Part shown: one piece after another, positions 42,843 through 52,164 of the stretch
How the letters are laid out: each line of letters starts with the position of its first letter
Numbering within the stretch: position 1 is the first letter of the stretch
Assembly (NCBI GenBank): GCA_943736015.1
Contig: OX031058.1
Location: 22,221,001-22,285,000, forward strand
Direction of reading: 5' to 3'
DNA from: Tridacna crocea
Lineage: Eukaryota > Mollusca > Bivalvia > Cardiida > Cardiidae
DNA length: 64,000 bases
Notes under the pieces: model-generated
The model's input: the letters and a program-made list of their open reading frames with translations, nothing else
Database searches by the model: none
What the model was told of the DNA's origin: nothing
Translations under genes and position numbers: made by a program

Positions 42843-43195
42843 AATGGTATTACACTTTACAAAATCTGGAAATTTTTCGACTGAGTTAAAAGAGTGCACT
42901 TGCAGACACTAAATCAAATAAAACACAACTGATAATTTCTGCTCATGAAAGGATAAAAAGCCGGGAAAAAGAAAATGCTAGTCACCAGCATTTTTCCTTT
43001 TCCCAAACAACAAAATTTTAGACAAGCCAATTTAAAACCACTTGCAGACAACAAATTTGGTGTAACTAAAAAAATGCAATTTGTTTTCAGCAGGGTAGAA
43101 AACACTGTGAGAAAATGCTGGTTACAGCATTTTCTCCTTTGACCACAATGTTTTCAAGAGGCATCTATCTTAGGGTCGTCAAAACCAGGGATTAG
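42843..43195 (-). mobile_element. Two partial TTAA-A MITEs, head to tail
   Basis: The first runs from TTGCAGACACTAAATCAAAT to CATTTTTCCTTTTCCC, where the left tip of a second starts at CCCAAACAACAAAATTTTAG and continues to CAAAACCAGGGATTAG. Confidence 0.55.
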
Positions 43196-43196
43196 T

Positions 43197-43405
43197 TTAA
43201 ACATATTTATTTTACATCGATTGAGAAAACAAGTTCTTACAACAACTTATACTAATCTCTCTCGACTTTGTTTCCTGGGAACTACACCAGTAGTGTGGGC
43301 CTATGAAAAATTCCAAAGTTGAAACCCCCTCCCGGGTATCGAACTCGGGGCCTTTAGGTTATGAGGCCAACCATCTACCTCACAACCACAGACACCACAG
43401 AGAGT
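43197..43405 (-). repeat. tRNA-derived SINE S1, most complete copy
   Basis: On the minus strand TGTGAGGTAGATGGTTGGCC is an A box region and CGAGTTCGATACCCGGGA a near-perfect B box. The body reads CAAAGTTGAAACCCCC and TTTCCTGGGAACTACACC; the tail is TTTATTTTACATCGATTGAG. It has the unoccupied form of the MITE site filled at 33448. Confidence 0.7.
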
Positions 43406-43447
43406 AGAACTAGCATCTAAATTGAAGCTTACAAGACTCTTAAGAAT

Positions 43448-43502
43448 CATGAGAAATCGTCCCAATATAGATGACGATTTCTCCAGGGGACGATTTCTCA
43501 TG
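43448..43502. repeat. TGAGAAATCGTCC inverted repeat
   Basis: ATGAGAAATCGTCC at 43449 pairs with GGACGATTTCTCAT at 43489, and a third GACGATTTCTC lies between them. Confidence 0.6.
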
Positions 43503-43639
43503 CATTCGTTTGGCGTAGTAAAATAAAATATAAACTAAATTACTTACAGAAATCGTGAACATGGTAGATCTATAGATGCTGTTAAATGTCTGCTTAAAAG
43601 TTAGTTTGCGTTGAAATACTGTATACATGGCACTCGAAT

Positions 43640-44130
43640 TTCCTTTTTCCATCGATAATATCATCCCCATTCTGTTTACTTCCGCGTCAGAGACGCCATC
43701 TTTGATATGTCGCAAACATCGGCAGTTTTTCTTGAGATCCGAATGTAGTCGGACGATTCCGTTGGCCCATCGCCGTTGACGAGAGATTGTTAATTGGTAA
43801 GTTTTTATTTTAACGAATCTATTTCGCTCTATAGAATATCCCCCCGTTGATGTTCTTTCTTTCAAACTGCTATATTATGCTACATGCGTGAAAGAAAAAA
43901 GTTTCCCCCACCCCAAAGACCACTCGTCACAACTCGGCTGATTCCGTACCTACATACCATTTATGATGCTTCCATAATAGGATATTCCGAGATATTCCGA
44001 ATATGCCCCAACGACCTTATTCATTGTTTTTACAAGGAAGCTGATTGGTTAAAAAAAATATATAAGCCAATCAGATTTTACCTTGTGTAATGGTTAGTTA
44101 AAATTTAGCGCGTGAACGTTGCCAAGCGAA
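43640..44130. promoter_or_regulatory. CpG-richer candidate promoter region
   Basis: CG dinucleotides are denser here than in the rest of the window (GCGTCAGAGACGCC, CGGACGATTCCG, CATCGCCGTTGACG). AAGATGGCGTC on the minus strand matches the YY1 core found at housekeeping start sites. CTGATTGG at 44041 and CCAATCAG at 44067 are paired CCAAT boxes around a TATATAA. TTAATTGGTAAGT at 43790 would make a good splice donor on the plus strand. This is suggestive only. Confidence 0.35.
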
Positions 44131-44296
44131 TCATCAACAATTTCAGTCGAAACCAAGGGAACTTTTGCACTAATGTGACAGTTGAACGATGGAAATCTAC
44201 GTTCCATGCATGCTCTGAAGCAGGTTGTAGAACCAAAGCTCTTATTAGACAATACAAAGTCGGAATGTTCGAATCAAGGCTATACTTACGGACGTT

Positions 44297-44382
44297 TCGT
44301 ACCATGGCCATTTCATTCCAGTCACTTTTACCATAATTTATACTATTTCGTACCATATTTTTATCACTTCGTACCAAAACTT
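44297..44382 (+). repeat. Three TTCGTACCA motifs
   Basis: TTTCGTACCATGGCC, TTTCGTACCATATTT and CTTCGTACCAAAAC occur within 90 bp; significance unknown. Confidence 0.4.
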
Positions 44383-44819
44383 AACTGTTTTCAAAGATAA
44401 ATAGGCATCAATGTCATAAGCCTGGCATTGTCATGCCAAAACTTAGACATTTGGTATTAAAATAGATTTCAGTCACAGTCTCTGTATACCATGTAATGAT
44501 GTTGATAGGGAAAGAACACAATGAAATTTAGAAAAGAAGATGAGCTAGATATTACTTTCCTTCTGAAAAAAAAAAAAAAAATAGAGCTGTACTTCTGGTC
44601 ATTTTCATGAGAAAAAATAATTTTAATCTTCAATTTCCATGTTCAATGTCCACAAATAAACATCTAGATCTAAATAAGTGCTTTACAAACAAAAATCACG
44701 GGTTCAAGGACAGGAAATAAAAGCATATGCTGACAACAAACAAACTTTATTTGAAAGTAAGGTTTTCTTCTCTAACAGTGAAACTGTAAATAAATTTTAT
44801 TCAATTTTCTAGCTAGAAT

Positions 44820-45085
44820 TCAGTAGAATTTTGGGGAAAAAAACATTGATGATCTTAAATCAAGGAGTTGGCAGCCAAATTATCAACGTTTAGTCCAGAT
44901 CAGTATCTTTTGTAAAAGGATTCCTTTTTGGCCTAGGCAGATACACAGAATCAGTCTAGCAAGATGTGAATTCCTATCTAGCAATACCAAATGAATAAGA
45001 AGTCTTTCCTGACCTAGTCCAGATAAGAATTCTTATTTGGTCTAGCTAGATTCTAGATCTGGCTAAACTCCTATCTGGCCTATGA
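44820..45085. repeat. CTAG/ATCTGGCC-rich stretch
   Basis: GGCCTAGGCAGATACACAGA, CCTATCTAGCAATACC, GGTCTAGCTAGATTCTAGAT and CTCCTATCTGGCC are loosely repeated, without a fixed period. Confidence 0.4.
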
Positions 45086-45144
45086 CATCTACACACTCCC
45101 AACTTCAAACATACATGTAACTAAGCAATTTCTTTTCTTCGACA

Positions 45145-45451
45145 GGGAGGAAATTGAGACTAGAAGGAGACTTTAGAGCTACCCGTAAAAGGTATAGAAA
45201 ATTTGAAGAAAAGACGAGCAAACAGGAAGATTGGAGCATTCCTTCAGCTAGCCCTTAAAGGTCCAATCGTGGAACAAAGAAAACCCGAAACAGAAACTGT
45301 TACTGTTGACGCTCTGTGTACATCTAACAGCGACAAACAACAGGACTGCCTAGACACTGTAGATGATGCATCAATATTGACTGAGGAATATTTGAGTGTC
45401 AAAGCTTTTGTTGGTGATCAAAAAATACTAACGACTTCAGTTGTTCACTGA
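45145..45451 (+). pseudogene. Exon-like segment with 3'-terminal ORF, inside the 9.1-kb insertion
   Basis: A good acceptor (TTTCTTTTCTTCGACAG) at 45128-45144 precedes an open frame from 45163 to a TGA at 45449. The frame reads KETLELPVKGIENLKKRRAN, RKIGAFLQLALKGPIVEQRK, then an acidic Thr/Asp-rich tail ending TTSVVH. From the acceptor to 45162 this frame is closed by a TAG, so it would need another acceptor or an intervening frameshift. Composition looks protein-like and GC is above its surroundings. I recognise no family. It may be the last exon of a captured or broken gene. Confidence 0.3.
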
Positions 45452-45576
45452 GGATGAAATGATCAATTGAACACACCCTAGTAAAAGAACATCAAAGCCA
45501 TGGATAAACTGTGTTGTGTCGGTCCATAAAGAGAGTGAACTTTTTGTTTCAAAGTCATTTGTTTTACATTTCATCT

Positions 45577-45795
45577 TTAACCCTTTACCACACAATGATG
45601 AACTTTAAGGTAGGTCCCTTTTGAAAACATTGTGAAAAAGAGAAAAATGCTAGTAACCAGGATTTTCTCCTTTACCCACAATGTTTTCTTCCCTTCTCAA
45701 ATCAAATTTTTATTCTTCAGTCACATTTATTTTGTCGTCTGCAAACACTTTCAATTTGGACCAGTCTATTAATTTGATGTTTAGTAGAGAGTTAA
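45577..45795 (+). mobile_element. TTAA-A MITE, near full length
   Basis: TTAACCCTTTACCACACAAT to AGTAGAGAGTTAA; shares the last TTAA with the next copy. Confidence 0.75.
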
Positions 45796-45996
45796 CTCTT
45801 TATCAAATGATAAAATGTTACACTAGTCCAAACTGAAAGCATTTGCAGACATCAAAATACATGTGAATCAAAAATCGAATTTTGATTTTGGAAGGGTAGA
45901 AAACGGCATTTTATTCTTTTCCCTCAATGTTTTCTAAAGGCTTCTTTCCCAGTGCCATCAAAAGTCGGCATTGTTTGGTACATGTAATTTGTTAAC
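45792..45996 (-). mobile_element. TTAA-A MITE, internally deleted
   Basis: TTAACTCTTTATCAAATGAT to TTTGGTACATGTAATTTG. Tail to tail with its neighbour, giving a ~400-bp inverted pair. Confidence 0.65.
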
Positions 45997-46171
45997 TGTT
46001 ACCTTCATATTTCAAATGAGTATACCTTGTGACAAGACCTTTCTGTTGGTACCAAGTTCAGGGTCATCAGTAAAGGTCAAATGTCTAGTTGAGTTTTCAA
46101 AAAAATGGCTGTGCGGGTGCATTTAAGTGTTTCACAAACACAGCTAATGTTATACTGGCACTGACCATCCA

Positions 46172-46329
46172 ATTGAAGTTCTAGTCCCTGAATCCTGAAC
46201 GCCAAAGAGGGACAATAGCCTCTGCTGCCATTGTTAATAAACAGTCTTTGGTATGAACCGGCAGAGGATCCAACCAGCTACCTTACACACCTGAGCCGGA
46301 CGCTCTACCACTAGGCCACTGAGGTGGCC
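46172..46329 (-). repeat. tRNA-derived SINE
   Basis: On the minus strand TGGCCTAGTGGTAGAGCGTC is an A box region and GGTTGGATCCTCTGCCGGTT a B box region. The body continues to about 46172. Confidence 0.65.
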
Positions 46330-46331
46330 AT

Positions 46332-46486
46332 CTTTTGAAAATACTGTGGGAAAAGAAGTGCTTGCTCACAGTGAGCAAATGCTTCTTTCAGTCCCAAGTA
46401 TTCTGCAAACTATCTAAAAACATTTCATCCAGATACTGTTCCTTTTTGTCACATGGTGTCATTTTGTCTGGTAAATTATAGGTTAA
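46332..46486 (+). mobile_element. TTAA-family MITE, left end missing
   Basis: CTTTTGAAAATACTGTGGGA, a core TGCTCACAGTGAGCA and a worn right end GGTAAATTATAGGTTAA. Confidence 0.5.
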
Positions 46487-46749
46487 ATGTCTCTCTGTTT
46501 ATTATTTTTTTCTGTTTATTTTATAGTTATTTGAATCATAACTAAAACAAATTATAAACAATTCAAAATACAGAAACTTTTTCAAATTTTTTGGTACTTG
46601 AATTTAATCTAAATTGTTTTGGCATTATTAGTAATGTTCAAGCCATGTCTAAAGGATTTTAAGCAATGTTTATGTCACTCTGAGCATCCTATTTCAATTT
46701 AAAAGGATAAAATTGTTGAAAAATTACTGTACTGGAAAATTCCTGAGTA

Positions 46750-47262
46750 TTTCTTGAACTTGTGTGAAAAAAATGTTCTTAATTTGTTCAAGATCTTGTC
46801 TAGAACACTTTAAGAAATGTTAAATGAAACATTACCTTTCTTGAATAATTTAAGAACAACTGTTCTTGAACAGTTCATTAGTAGTTCTTGGACATGTGTT
46901 CGAGACTTATTCATGAATTGTTCAAGAACATTTTAAGCAACACTGAATAAGAACTATTATAGAATTTTTCAAGAACAGTTTTTCTTGAACTGTTCCTGAA
47001 ATAAAGTTCAAGAACTGTTCTTGAACTGTTCCTTTTATAAATTTCGAGAACTGTTCTTGAACTGTTCCTGAAATAAAGTTCGAGAACTGTTCTTGAACTT
47101 CCATCAAGAACACTTTAAGAACAACCAGTTCTTGAGATTTGTTTCATTTAACATTTCTTAAAATGTACATGAATTGTTCTAGTGGTGATAAGGAACAGTT
47201 CAAGTACCAATGTACCTGAACGTGCCAAGAATATTTCTTGAACTGTTCATAAAAATTTCACA
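46750..47262. repeat. GAACWGTTC array, right
   Basis: At least ten GAACTGTTC, GAACAGTTC or near forms. Between 46980 and 47100 a ~48-bp unit (CTGTTCCTGAAATAAAGTTC) repeats three times. Confidence 0.8.
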
Positions 47263-47266
47263 GGGG

Positions 47267-47394
47267 CACCTTTTGTCACAATGTTTTCTATGCTATTGAA
47301 AGGTGTCAATACACATAAGAAACAGCTTCATCCTTGCTTTTGTTTAGGGCCAATTAGAGATACCATAGAAATGCCTTATGGGGTAAAGAGTGAA
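47267..47394 (+). mobile_element. TTAA-B MITE, right half of the split copy
   Basis: From CACCTTTTGTCACAATGTTT to GCCTTATGGGGTAAAGAGTGAA; the terminal TTAA has become TGAA. Its last 47 bp overlap exon g. Confidence 0.85.
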
Positions 47395-47544
47395 GTGTAT
47401 TTTGCATTAAATTTTCAAGGTGAAGAGTTGTGTTATAAGAGATTAACTGTTGGTAAAATGAAGAGACAGACCATTGAAGTGCCTGCCACACAAGCCTGGG
47501 AGGACTGTTGTTCATTCTTTGTGTATAATTTAGCATCTGATAAG
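47348..47544 (+). CDS. SMP/C2 lipid-transfer protein, exon g (first C2), opening inside a TTAA-B element
   Basis: The acceptor TCCTTGCTTTTGTTTAG and the first 47 bases of the exon lie in the right end of the TTAA-B element. They encode PIRDTIEMPYGVK after a shared Gly codon. The frame runs on without a break into SEVYFALNFQGEELCYKRLT, then a strand with FFVYNLASDK. The length of 197 bp satisfies phase 1 on the left and phase 0 on the right. I tried the AG nearest the element's edge and it gives a stop or the wrong frame. The MITE-coded residues fall where a C2 domain has its first loop. An additional unseen exon between f and g could change this reading. Confidence 0.65.
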
Positions 47545-47550
47545 GTACCT

Positions 47551-47620
47551 TTTAACTCTTTACCAGATAACAAAAAAATTAGGCCAATCCATATTGAAAG
47601 TATTTACAAACAAAATGTTA
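47551..47620 (-). mobile_element. TTAA-A MITE, end fragment at the exon g donor
   Basis: TTAACTCTTTACCAGATAAC begins 7 bp after the exon boundary. Confidence 0.6.
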
Positions 47621-47628
47621 AAGGTGGC

Positions 47629-47855
47629 TTAACCCTTTACCACACAATCCTAACTTGTATGGACCCTGACAGAGAAGGTTTTTGAAATTATTGTGGGAAA
47701 AGGAGAAAATGCTGGTAAGCAGCATTTTCTCCTTTTCCCACAAAGTTTTCTACACTATCAAGAGCAAAATTTACCATTTGAGCCATGTCTAATTTGTAGC
47801 CTACAAATGCTGGACAAGTCTGAAATTTTTGTGGTGTGATGAAGATTTAATAAAT
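47629..47855 (+). mobile_element. TTAA-A MITE, diverged right half
   Basis: TTAACCCTTTACCACACAAT, core AATGCTGGTAAGCAGCATT, right end GTGTGATGAAGATTTAA. Confidence 0.7.
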
Positions 47856-47869
47856 GGAATTGTCTGTGA

Positions 47870-47992
47870 AATGGTAAAAAATGTGTGTGAAAAGGAAAAA
47901 ATGCTGCATATTAGAATTTTTTCTTTTCCCTGCAAAGTTTTGAAAAAGTCACCCCAGTCACAGTAAAAATTGGATTGTGTGATGAAGGGTCA
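47870..47992 (-). mobile_element. TTAA-A MITE, right part
   Basis: AATGGTAAAAAATGTGTGTG to TTGTGTGATGAAGGGTCAA. Confidence 0.45.
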
Positions 47993-48860
47993 ATACATGT
48001 ACATTGTTTTCCAGCTTGTCCACCTTTTCCTTTTTTGCAACAAACTACTTTTAGAAATCATATTCTCAAAAAGAATTTTTCTTGTTAGTAATTTATTGTT
48101 TTGTTGCAATGATTTCGCATGACTGTGTTTGTAATTATATTTTCCTAGGACTTCTTCAAGGTCATCTGATGCAAATTTGGTATCAAAGGCACTGGCCTAT
48201 CCTGATATTACAGTAACTGATTCTATAAGGGCCATTTTAGATATATGTGACCCGCCACAAGAAAAGGGACAATCTTGGAATTATGTAAATGAAACAGATC
48301 GAAGATAGTGCAGATCAGTTTAAGTTGATAGTTAAAAAATGATTGCATAGTGAAGTAGAATGACCACTTTTCATACAGAAAATATAATAAAAGCAAAAAG
48401 TGTCAATCCTGGTCAGCCTGCACAGACTGACCAGTCTGATCATGGTCAAAAATCCAACCGTTCACTCGTCCTTATTATTAAAAATTTGGTGAGAGCAAGT
48501 TAATTTTCCTTCTTTGTTTAACTGTTGGATGAGTGCAAAATGGCAGAAGCACAAGTAAGAATTCTGAAATTTTTTGGACCCTGTTTTTGCTAGACATGTT
48601 TTTCCACAGCATCTATTTGTCTTATGTTTGCCTTTCTTCAGTACTAATGGTTTGCCCTTGCTTAATTCTGTGATAAGTCAATTGGAGTTTGATAAGATTT
48701 TGAAAAATCTGAAAAGTCCATTACATGAATTTGGTAGGCTGTTATTTACTGACTTGAACATTAAATCAAGAACTCCATGATAATCAGTTGTAGCTATCAG
48801 TCAGATAGAAATACTTTGTTTAGATATTGCTTTACTTAACCCTCAATGACCTTTTGTGGA
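47993..48860. other. Intron DNA without clear features
   Basis: A short CTGGTCAGCCTGCACAGAC-type palindrome lies at 48410. At 48574-48780 a 68-codon frame has no domain. Confidence 0.4.
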
Positions 48861-48861
48861 T

Positions 48862-48919
48862 AGTGTAGATCAAGCTCAGACTCTACATTCTGTGCAGTCT
48901 GATCTTGGATCCACACTGT
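48862..48919. repeat. GTGTAGATC hairpin, copy 3
   Basis: AGTGTAGATCAAGCTCAGAC pairs with GTCTGATCTTGGATCCACAC. Confidence 0.7.
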
Positions 48920-49038
48920 CCAAGAAGGAGATGTTATTCCTCACAACATAACTTTGGAATAGGATTATTTAGGTTTTTTCTGTGGAATTAGAAATTTAAT
49001 TTTGGTTATTTAGCAGGACAAAGGTTAATCTTTTTCAG

Positions 49039-49136
49039 CTAAAAATCAAGTGTAAGTGTAAACGGCTACTAACAACAGTAACCCTTGAACAGCATGAGCT
49101 GGAACTGTCTACTTTCCCTTTTCAAGTCACAAAACA
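49039..49136 (+). CDS. SMP/C2 lipid-transfer protein, exon h (first C2)
   Basis: The acceptor is TTAATCTTTTTCAG and the donor GTAAGA. The exon begins in phase 0 and gives LKIKCKCKRLLTTVTLEQHE followed by LELSTFPFQVTK. 'Leu-Lys-Ile-Lys-Cys-Lys' is a typical late C2 strand. The 98-bp length leaves two bases for a split codon completed by exon i. Confidence 0.8.
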
Positions 49137-49161
49137 GTAAGAAATCTCCTTGTTTTTTACC

Positions 49162-49352
49162 TGTAACCCTTTATGAAACATCTCTGTGTTTTAATGACTA
49201 TAAATAAAAAAAGCTATTGAAAATAGTGTCTAAAACATGGAGAAAATGATGGTCATCAGCATTTTCCTCTTTTCCTACAGCATTTCTATCCTATCAGAAA
49301 ACTCCAAGCTCATTTGAATTAATTTATAAATTGTTGACTGCCAATGCTCTCA
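49162..49352 (+). mobile_element. TTAA-A MITE, diverged, cut by a SINE
   Basis: GTAACCCTTTATGAAACATC starts 25 bp after the exon h donor. It runs to AAATTGTTGACTGCCAATGC, where the SINE begins. Confidence 0.55.
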
Positions 49353-49620
49353 GCCCCGCTGAGTAGCCCAGTGGTTAGGACATCAGACTTGTGACTTGGT
49401 GGTTCCATGTAGATACCAGATTGTGGCAAACTTTCCTTCCTTCTATTTTTGCCTCTTACCTCTGATTCATGTGAGAGGAGCAGTCAGGGGCTTGGAAAAA
49501 AAAATTGTGTGTCACTACTGGTATTAGAAAGGAAACACATGCATAGGTGCACTGGCCTCCATTATACCATCTAAGCTGTTGAAACAGCATGTAAACCCGA
49601 ACAAAATAAAATTAAAGCAG
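49353..49620 (+). repeat. tRNA-derived SINE
   Basis: GAGTAGCCCAGTGGTTAGGA is an A box region, GGTGGTTCCATGTAGATACC a worn B box. The body has CAGTCAGGGGCTTGG and the tail an AACAAAATAAAATTAAA stretch. Confidence 0.65.
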
Positions 49621-49699
49621 ATCTTTTCCATATATTAGGGGCTAAAATTTGTTGTGTTGGAAAAAGATTACTGTCTATCGTCATTTCCATCTCCTCCTT

Positions 49700-49922
49700 T
49701 TAACCCTTTAGAACAGGGCAAAATTTTAGACCAGTTCGAATTGAAAGCATTTGCAGACGGTAAGTTCAAAGTCACTCGGATGGTGCTATTTTACTTTGAT
49801 AGAGTAGAAAACATTGTGGGCAAAGGAGAAAATGGTTACCAGCATTTTCTCCTTTTCTCGCAATGTTTTCAAAACGCTTTTTCCTCAAGGTCGTTAAAAG
49901 TCGTCATTGTATGGTAAAGGGT
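49700..49922 (-). mobile_element. TTAA-A MITE, near full length
   Basis: TTAACCCTTTAGAACAGGGC to GTATGGTAAAGGG; the core lacks the CTGGT half of one arm. Confidence 0.75.
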
Positions 49923-50059
49923 GGAAGAAAAACAGGAGTGTATTGCTTTGCTTATATGAGTTGACCAGTTTATCCATCCAAATGCTTATTCTTGTGTGGA
50001 CAAACCACATTTTCTCCTCTATTCATTGAATTAACTATTTTATCAAAGGAAAATCCTGT

Positions 50060-50150
50060 CAATTAAGCTTCAATTGATTTACAAGTTGTCTGCAAATTGC
50101 TTTTGATTTGGAGGAATTGAATACACATTCTGTTATATGGTAAAGGAGTT
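50060..50150 (+). mobile_element. TTAA-A MITE, right end only
   Basis: AAGTTGTCTGCAAATTGCTT to ATATGGTAAAGGAGTT. Confidence 0.5.
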
Positions 50151-50360
50151 GGTCCTATACCACACATATAACGACCCTGAAAGCGAAGGCTTTTGAAAAC
50201 ATCGTGAAAAAAGGAGAAAATGCTGGTAACCAGCATTTCCTCTTTTTCCCACAATGTTGTATACAGTATTATAGACAGAAGTAATCATTTGAATTTGTCA
50301 TCTGCAAATTCCTTCGATTTGGTCCAGTCCAGAAGTTTGTCATTTGGCAAAGACTTATAA
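50148..50360 (+). mobile_element. TTAA-A MITE, diverged
   Basis: GGTCCTATACCACACATATA, core AATGCTGGTAACCAGCATT, right end TTGGCAAAGACTTATAA. Confidence 0.65.
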
Positions 50361-50504
50361 AAAGGTAAAATGGCTGGTAAACATGGTCCTTGATTTTGTA
50401 GCAACAACATGGTATTAGCTGTTATCCCATTGGCTGGAAATGGAACAAAATCAAGTTCAGTTTACTGAAATACAGTATTTTTTTTTGTTTGTTTTTGTGA
50501 ACAG

Positions 50505-50620
50505 AATCAGCCATGAAATTGAAAACAAAGATGGTAGCAAGATCAGTTTATTGATGGATTATTCCCCATTACCACAAATAGATTTAGATGAACCAACAGT
50601 GCCTGTAAAAGTGCTTCAAC
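50505..50620 (+). CDS. SMP/C2 lipid-transfer protein, exon i (linker between C2 domains)
   Basis: The acceptor is TTGTTTTTGTGAACAG and the donor GTAAGT. The exon gives QISHEIENKDGSKISLLMDY, then SPLPQIDLDEPTVPVKVLQ. The first half closes the first C2 domain with an 'Ile-Ser-Leu-Leu-Met' strand; the acidic, Pro-containing second half is a linker. The phase (one base carried on) agrees with exon j. Confidence 0.85.
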
Positions 50621-50827
50621 GTAAGTATTGTTACATTGAATTATTTTTATCCCATAACCTCCATTGTTTTCAGTGTGATATACCCATTACAAATTCTCTT
50701 ATCTTATACACATTCGATATCACATTTGTGTGACATCATTTTTGACGTCATTTTGTATGTATTATGTAGAAGTGGAGGGGTCTTATGGATATTACCGCGG
50801 GTGCATTTATGGATGTTTTTCTATCAT

Positions 50828-51056
50828 TTAACCCATTACCACTCAATCCCTACTTTTGACGCCCCTGAGAAAGGAGCCTTTAGAAAACACTGTGGGAAAA
50901 GGAGAAAATGCTGGTAACCAGCATTTTCTCCTTTTCCCACAGTGTTTTCTATCCTTCCCAGATCTAATTTCAATTTTTGAGTCACCTTTATTTTGTCGTC
51001 TGCAAATGCTTTCAATTTGGACCAGTCTAAATTTTTCTTGTGTGGTAATGGGTTAA
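50828..51056 (+). mobile_element. TTAA-A MITE, full length, intact hairpin
   Basis: TTAACCCATTACCACTCAAT to GGTAATGGGTTAA. Both arms of the core pair without mismatch from CACTGTGGG to CCCACAGTG. Confidence 0.9.
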
Positions 51057-51172
51057 TCTATCTGATGAAATGCCATTATGTGATAAAAAGAATCTGACAT
51101 TCATGGACGTTTGAGATAGAATTTTATTAAACTCGTCCAGGAAAAATGTTATTAAACTTGCCAAAGGCTCGC

Positions 51173-51400
51173 TTAACCCTTTCCCAAACGACAAATTTTA
51201 GACTCTTCCAAACTGAAAGAGTTTGCAGACGACAGTTTTAACTTTCATAACAATGGCAGAAAATTATCCGAACAGGCAGAAAACACTATGGGAAAAGGAG
51301 AAATTGCTTGTAACGAGCAATTTCTCCTTTTCCCATAGTGTTTTCAAAAGACTTGCACTGCAGACAAGTAAAAACAAGGGCTTGTATGGGAAAGGGTTAA
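51173..51400 (-). mobile_element. TTAA-C MITE, full length
   Basis: TTAACCCTTTCCCAAACGAC to GGGAAAGGGTTAA. The core is AAATTGCTTGTAACGAGCAA in place of the A-type apex, and the right arm has GCAGACAAGTAAAAACAAGG. Confidence 0.8.
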
Positions 51401-51545
51401 TAACATTTCCCTTGACTCATTTAATGAAATCTTATCTCAAAAGCCCACTCATGTCAGATCCTATATATCTCAGCCAAAACCAGTCTTTGGTTTTCAGTTT
51501 CTTATGCTTACAAAAGAATTTTTATACATAATGAAGATGAGAAAT

Positions 51546-51768
51546 TTAAGCCATACAGTTCCGACTTTTAACAACCCCTGAGTAAGATAGTTTTGAAAAC
51601 ATTGTGGAAAAAGGAGAAAATGCTGGTAACCAGCATTTTCTTTTTTTCCCACCATGTTTTCTATATTTCTAAAGTCAAGTTTCAATTTTTGAGTGATATT
51701 CATTTTGTTGTCTACAAATGCTTTTATTTTGGATAAGTCTTAAATTCTGTTGTTTGGTTATGAGTTAA
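51546..51768 (+). mobile_element. TTAA-A MITE, full length
   Basis: TTAAGCCATACAGTTCCGAC to GGTTATGAGTTAA. Confidence 0.75.
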
Positions 51769-51794
51769 TGTGTTTCACATGATTTATTGTGTCT

Positions 51795-51910
51795 CATGAT
51801 GGGTAGAAAACATACATGACATAGGCAAAAAGAAAAAAAGCCCACTGCCAATGGTATTTTCTCCCTTTCCCTCATTTGCTTCAAAAGCCTTCATCCTCAG
51901 GATTGTAAGT
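51795..51910 (-). mobile_element. TTAA-A MITE, right part
   Basis: ATGGGTAGAAAACATACATG to AGCCTTCATCCTCAGGATTG. Confidence 0.45.
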
Positions 51911-52164
51911 CTGATTTCTTTTTTAGTCAGAACTATGTAATATAAAGCAGATGTCAGAGAAATGCTAGCAGTTCTATTGTTCCATTGTTCACAATTTTAT
52001 GGTTACTAATTGCTCCTTAGTGAGCAATTTTTGTCTGTGTTTGTCAAATAATGTCTGTGACATATAAAATCAAAATGTCAAATCAACCCTTCTTGTACTT
52101 GTTCATCATGAAAGCAGTTAAATTGTAGAAGATGAGTAATATCTGGTTCCAGTGATCGAACTTG

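Larger units (their letters stand above)
38129..47266. mobile_element. 9.1-kb insertion inside a TTAA-B MITE (inferred element)
   Basis: The left end is ACCCCTGCGAAACGC and the right end, in reverse complement, CCCCTGTGAAATTT. Just inside both ends lie arrays rich in GAACAGTTC/GAACTGTTC. No target duplication is seen. The inside holds several TTAA-A copies, SINEs, a Mutator-like element, a CpG-richer stretch and an exon-like ORF, but no transposase. It could be a large foldback element, a fragment captured between two such arrays, or a recombination product. Confidence 0.5.

Noticed and set aside
43326..43400. tRNA gene on the minus strand
   Set aside because: A and B boxes are good but acceptor and anticodon stems do not pair, and related copies have the same 3' body; it is a SINE head.
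43440..43865. 141-codon minus-strand frame as a coding gene
   Set aside because: It covers the CpG-richer region where stop codons are naturally rarer. No family is recognisable and it begins in an inverted repeat.
46922..47113. Repetitive 'GTVQEQFSNFISGT'-like peptide on the minus strand
   Set aside because: It is a by-product of the GAACWGTTC array and has no independent support.
47391..47544. Exon g beginning at the edge of the MITE
   Set aside because: Use of the AG at 47389-47390 gives a frame that does not fit phase 1 of exon f and soon meets a stop.
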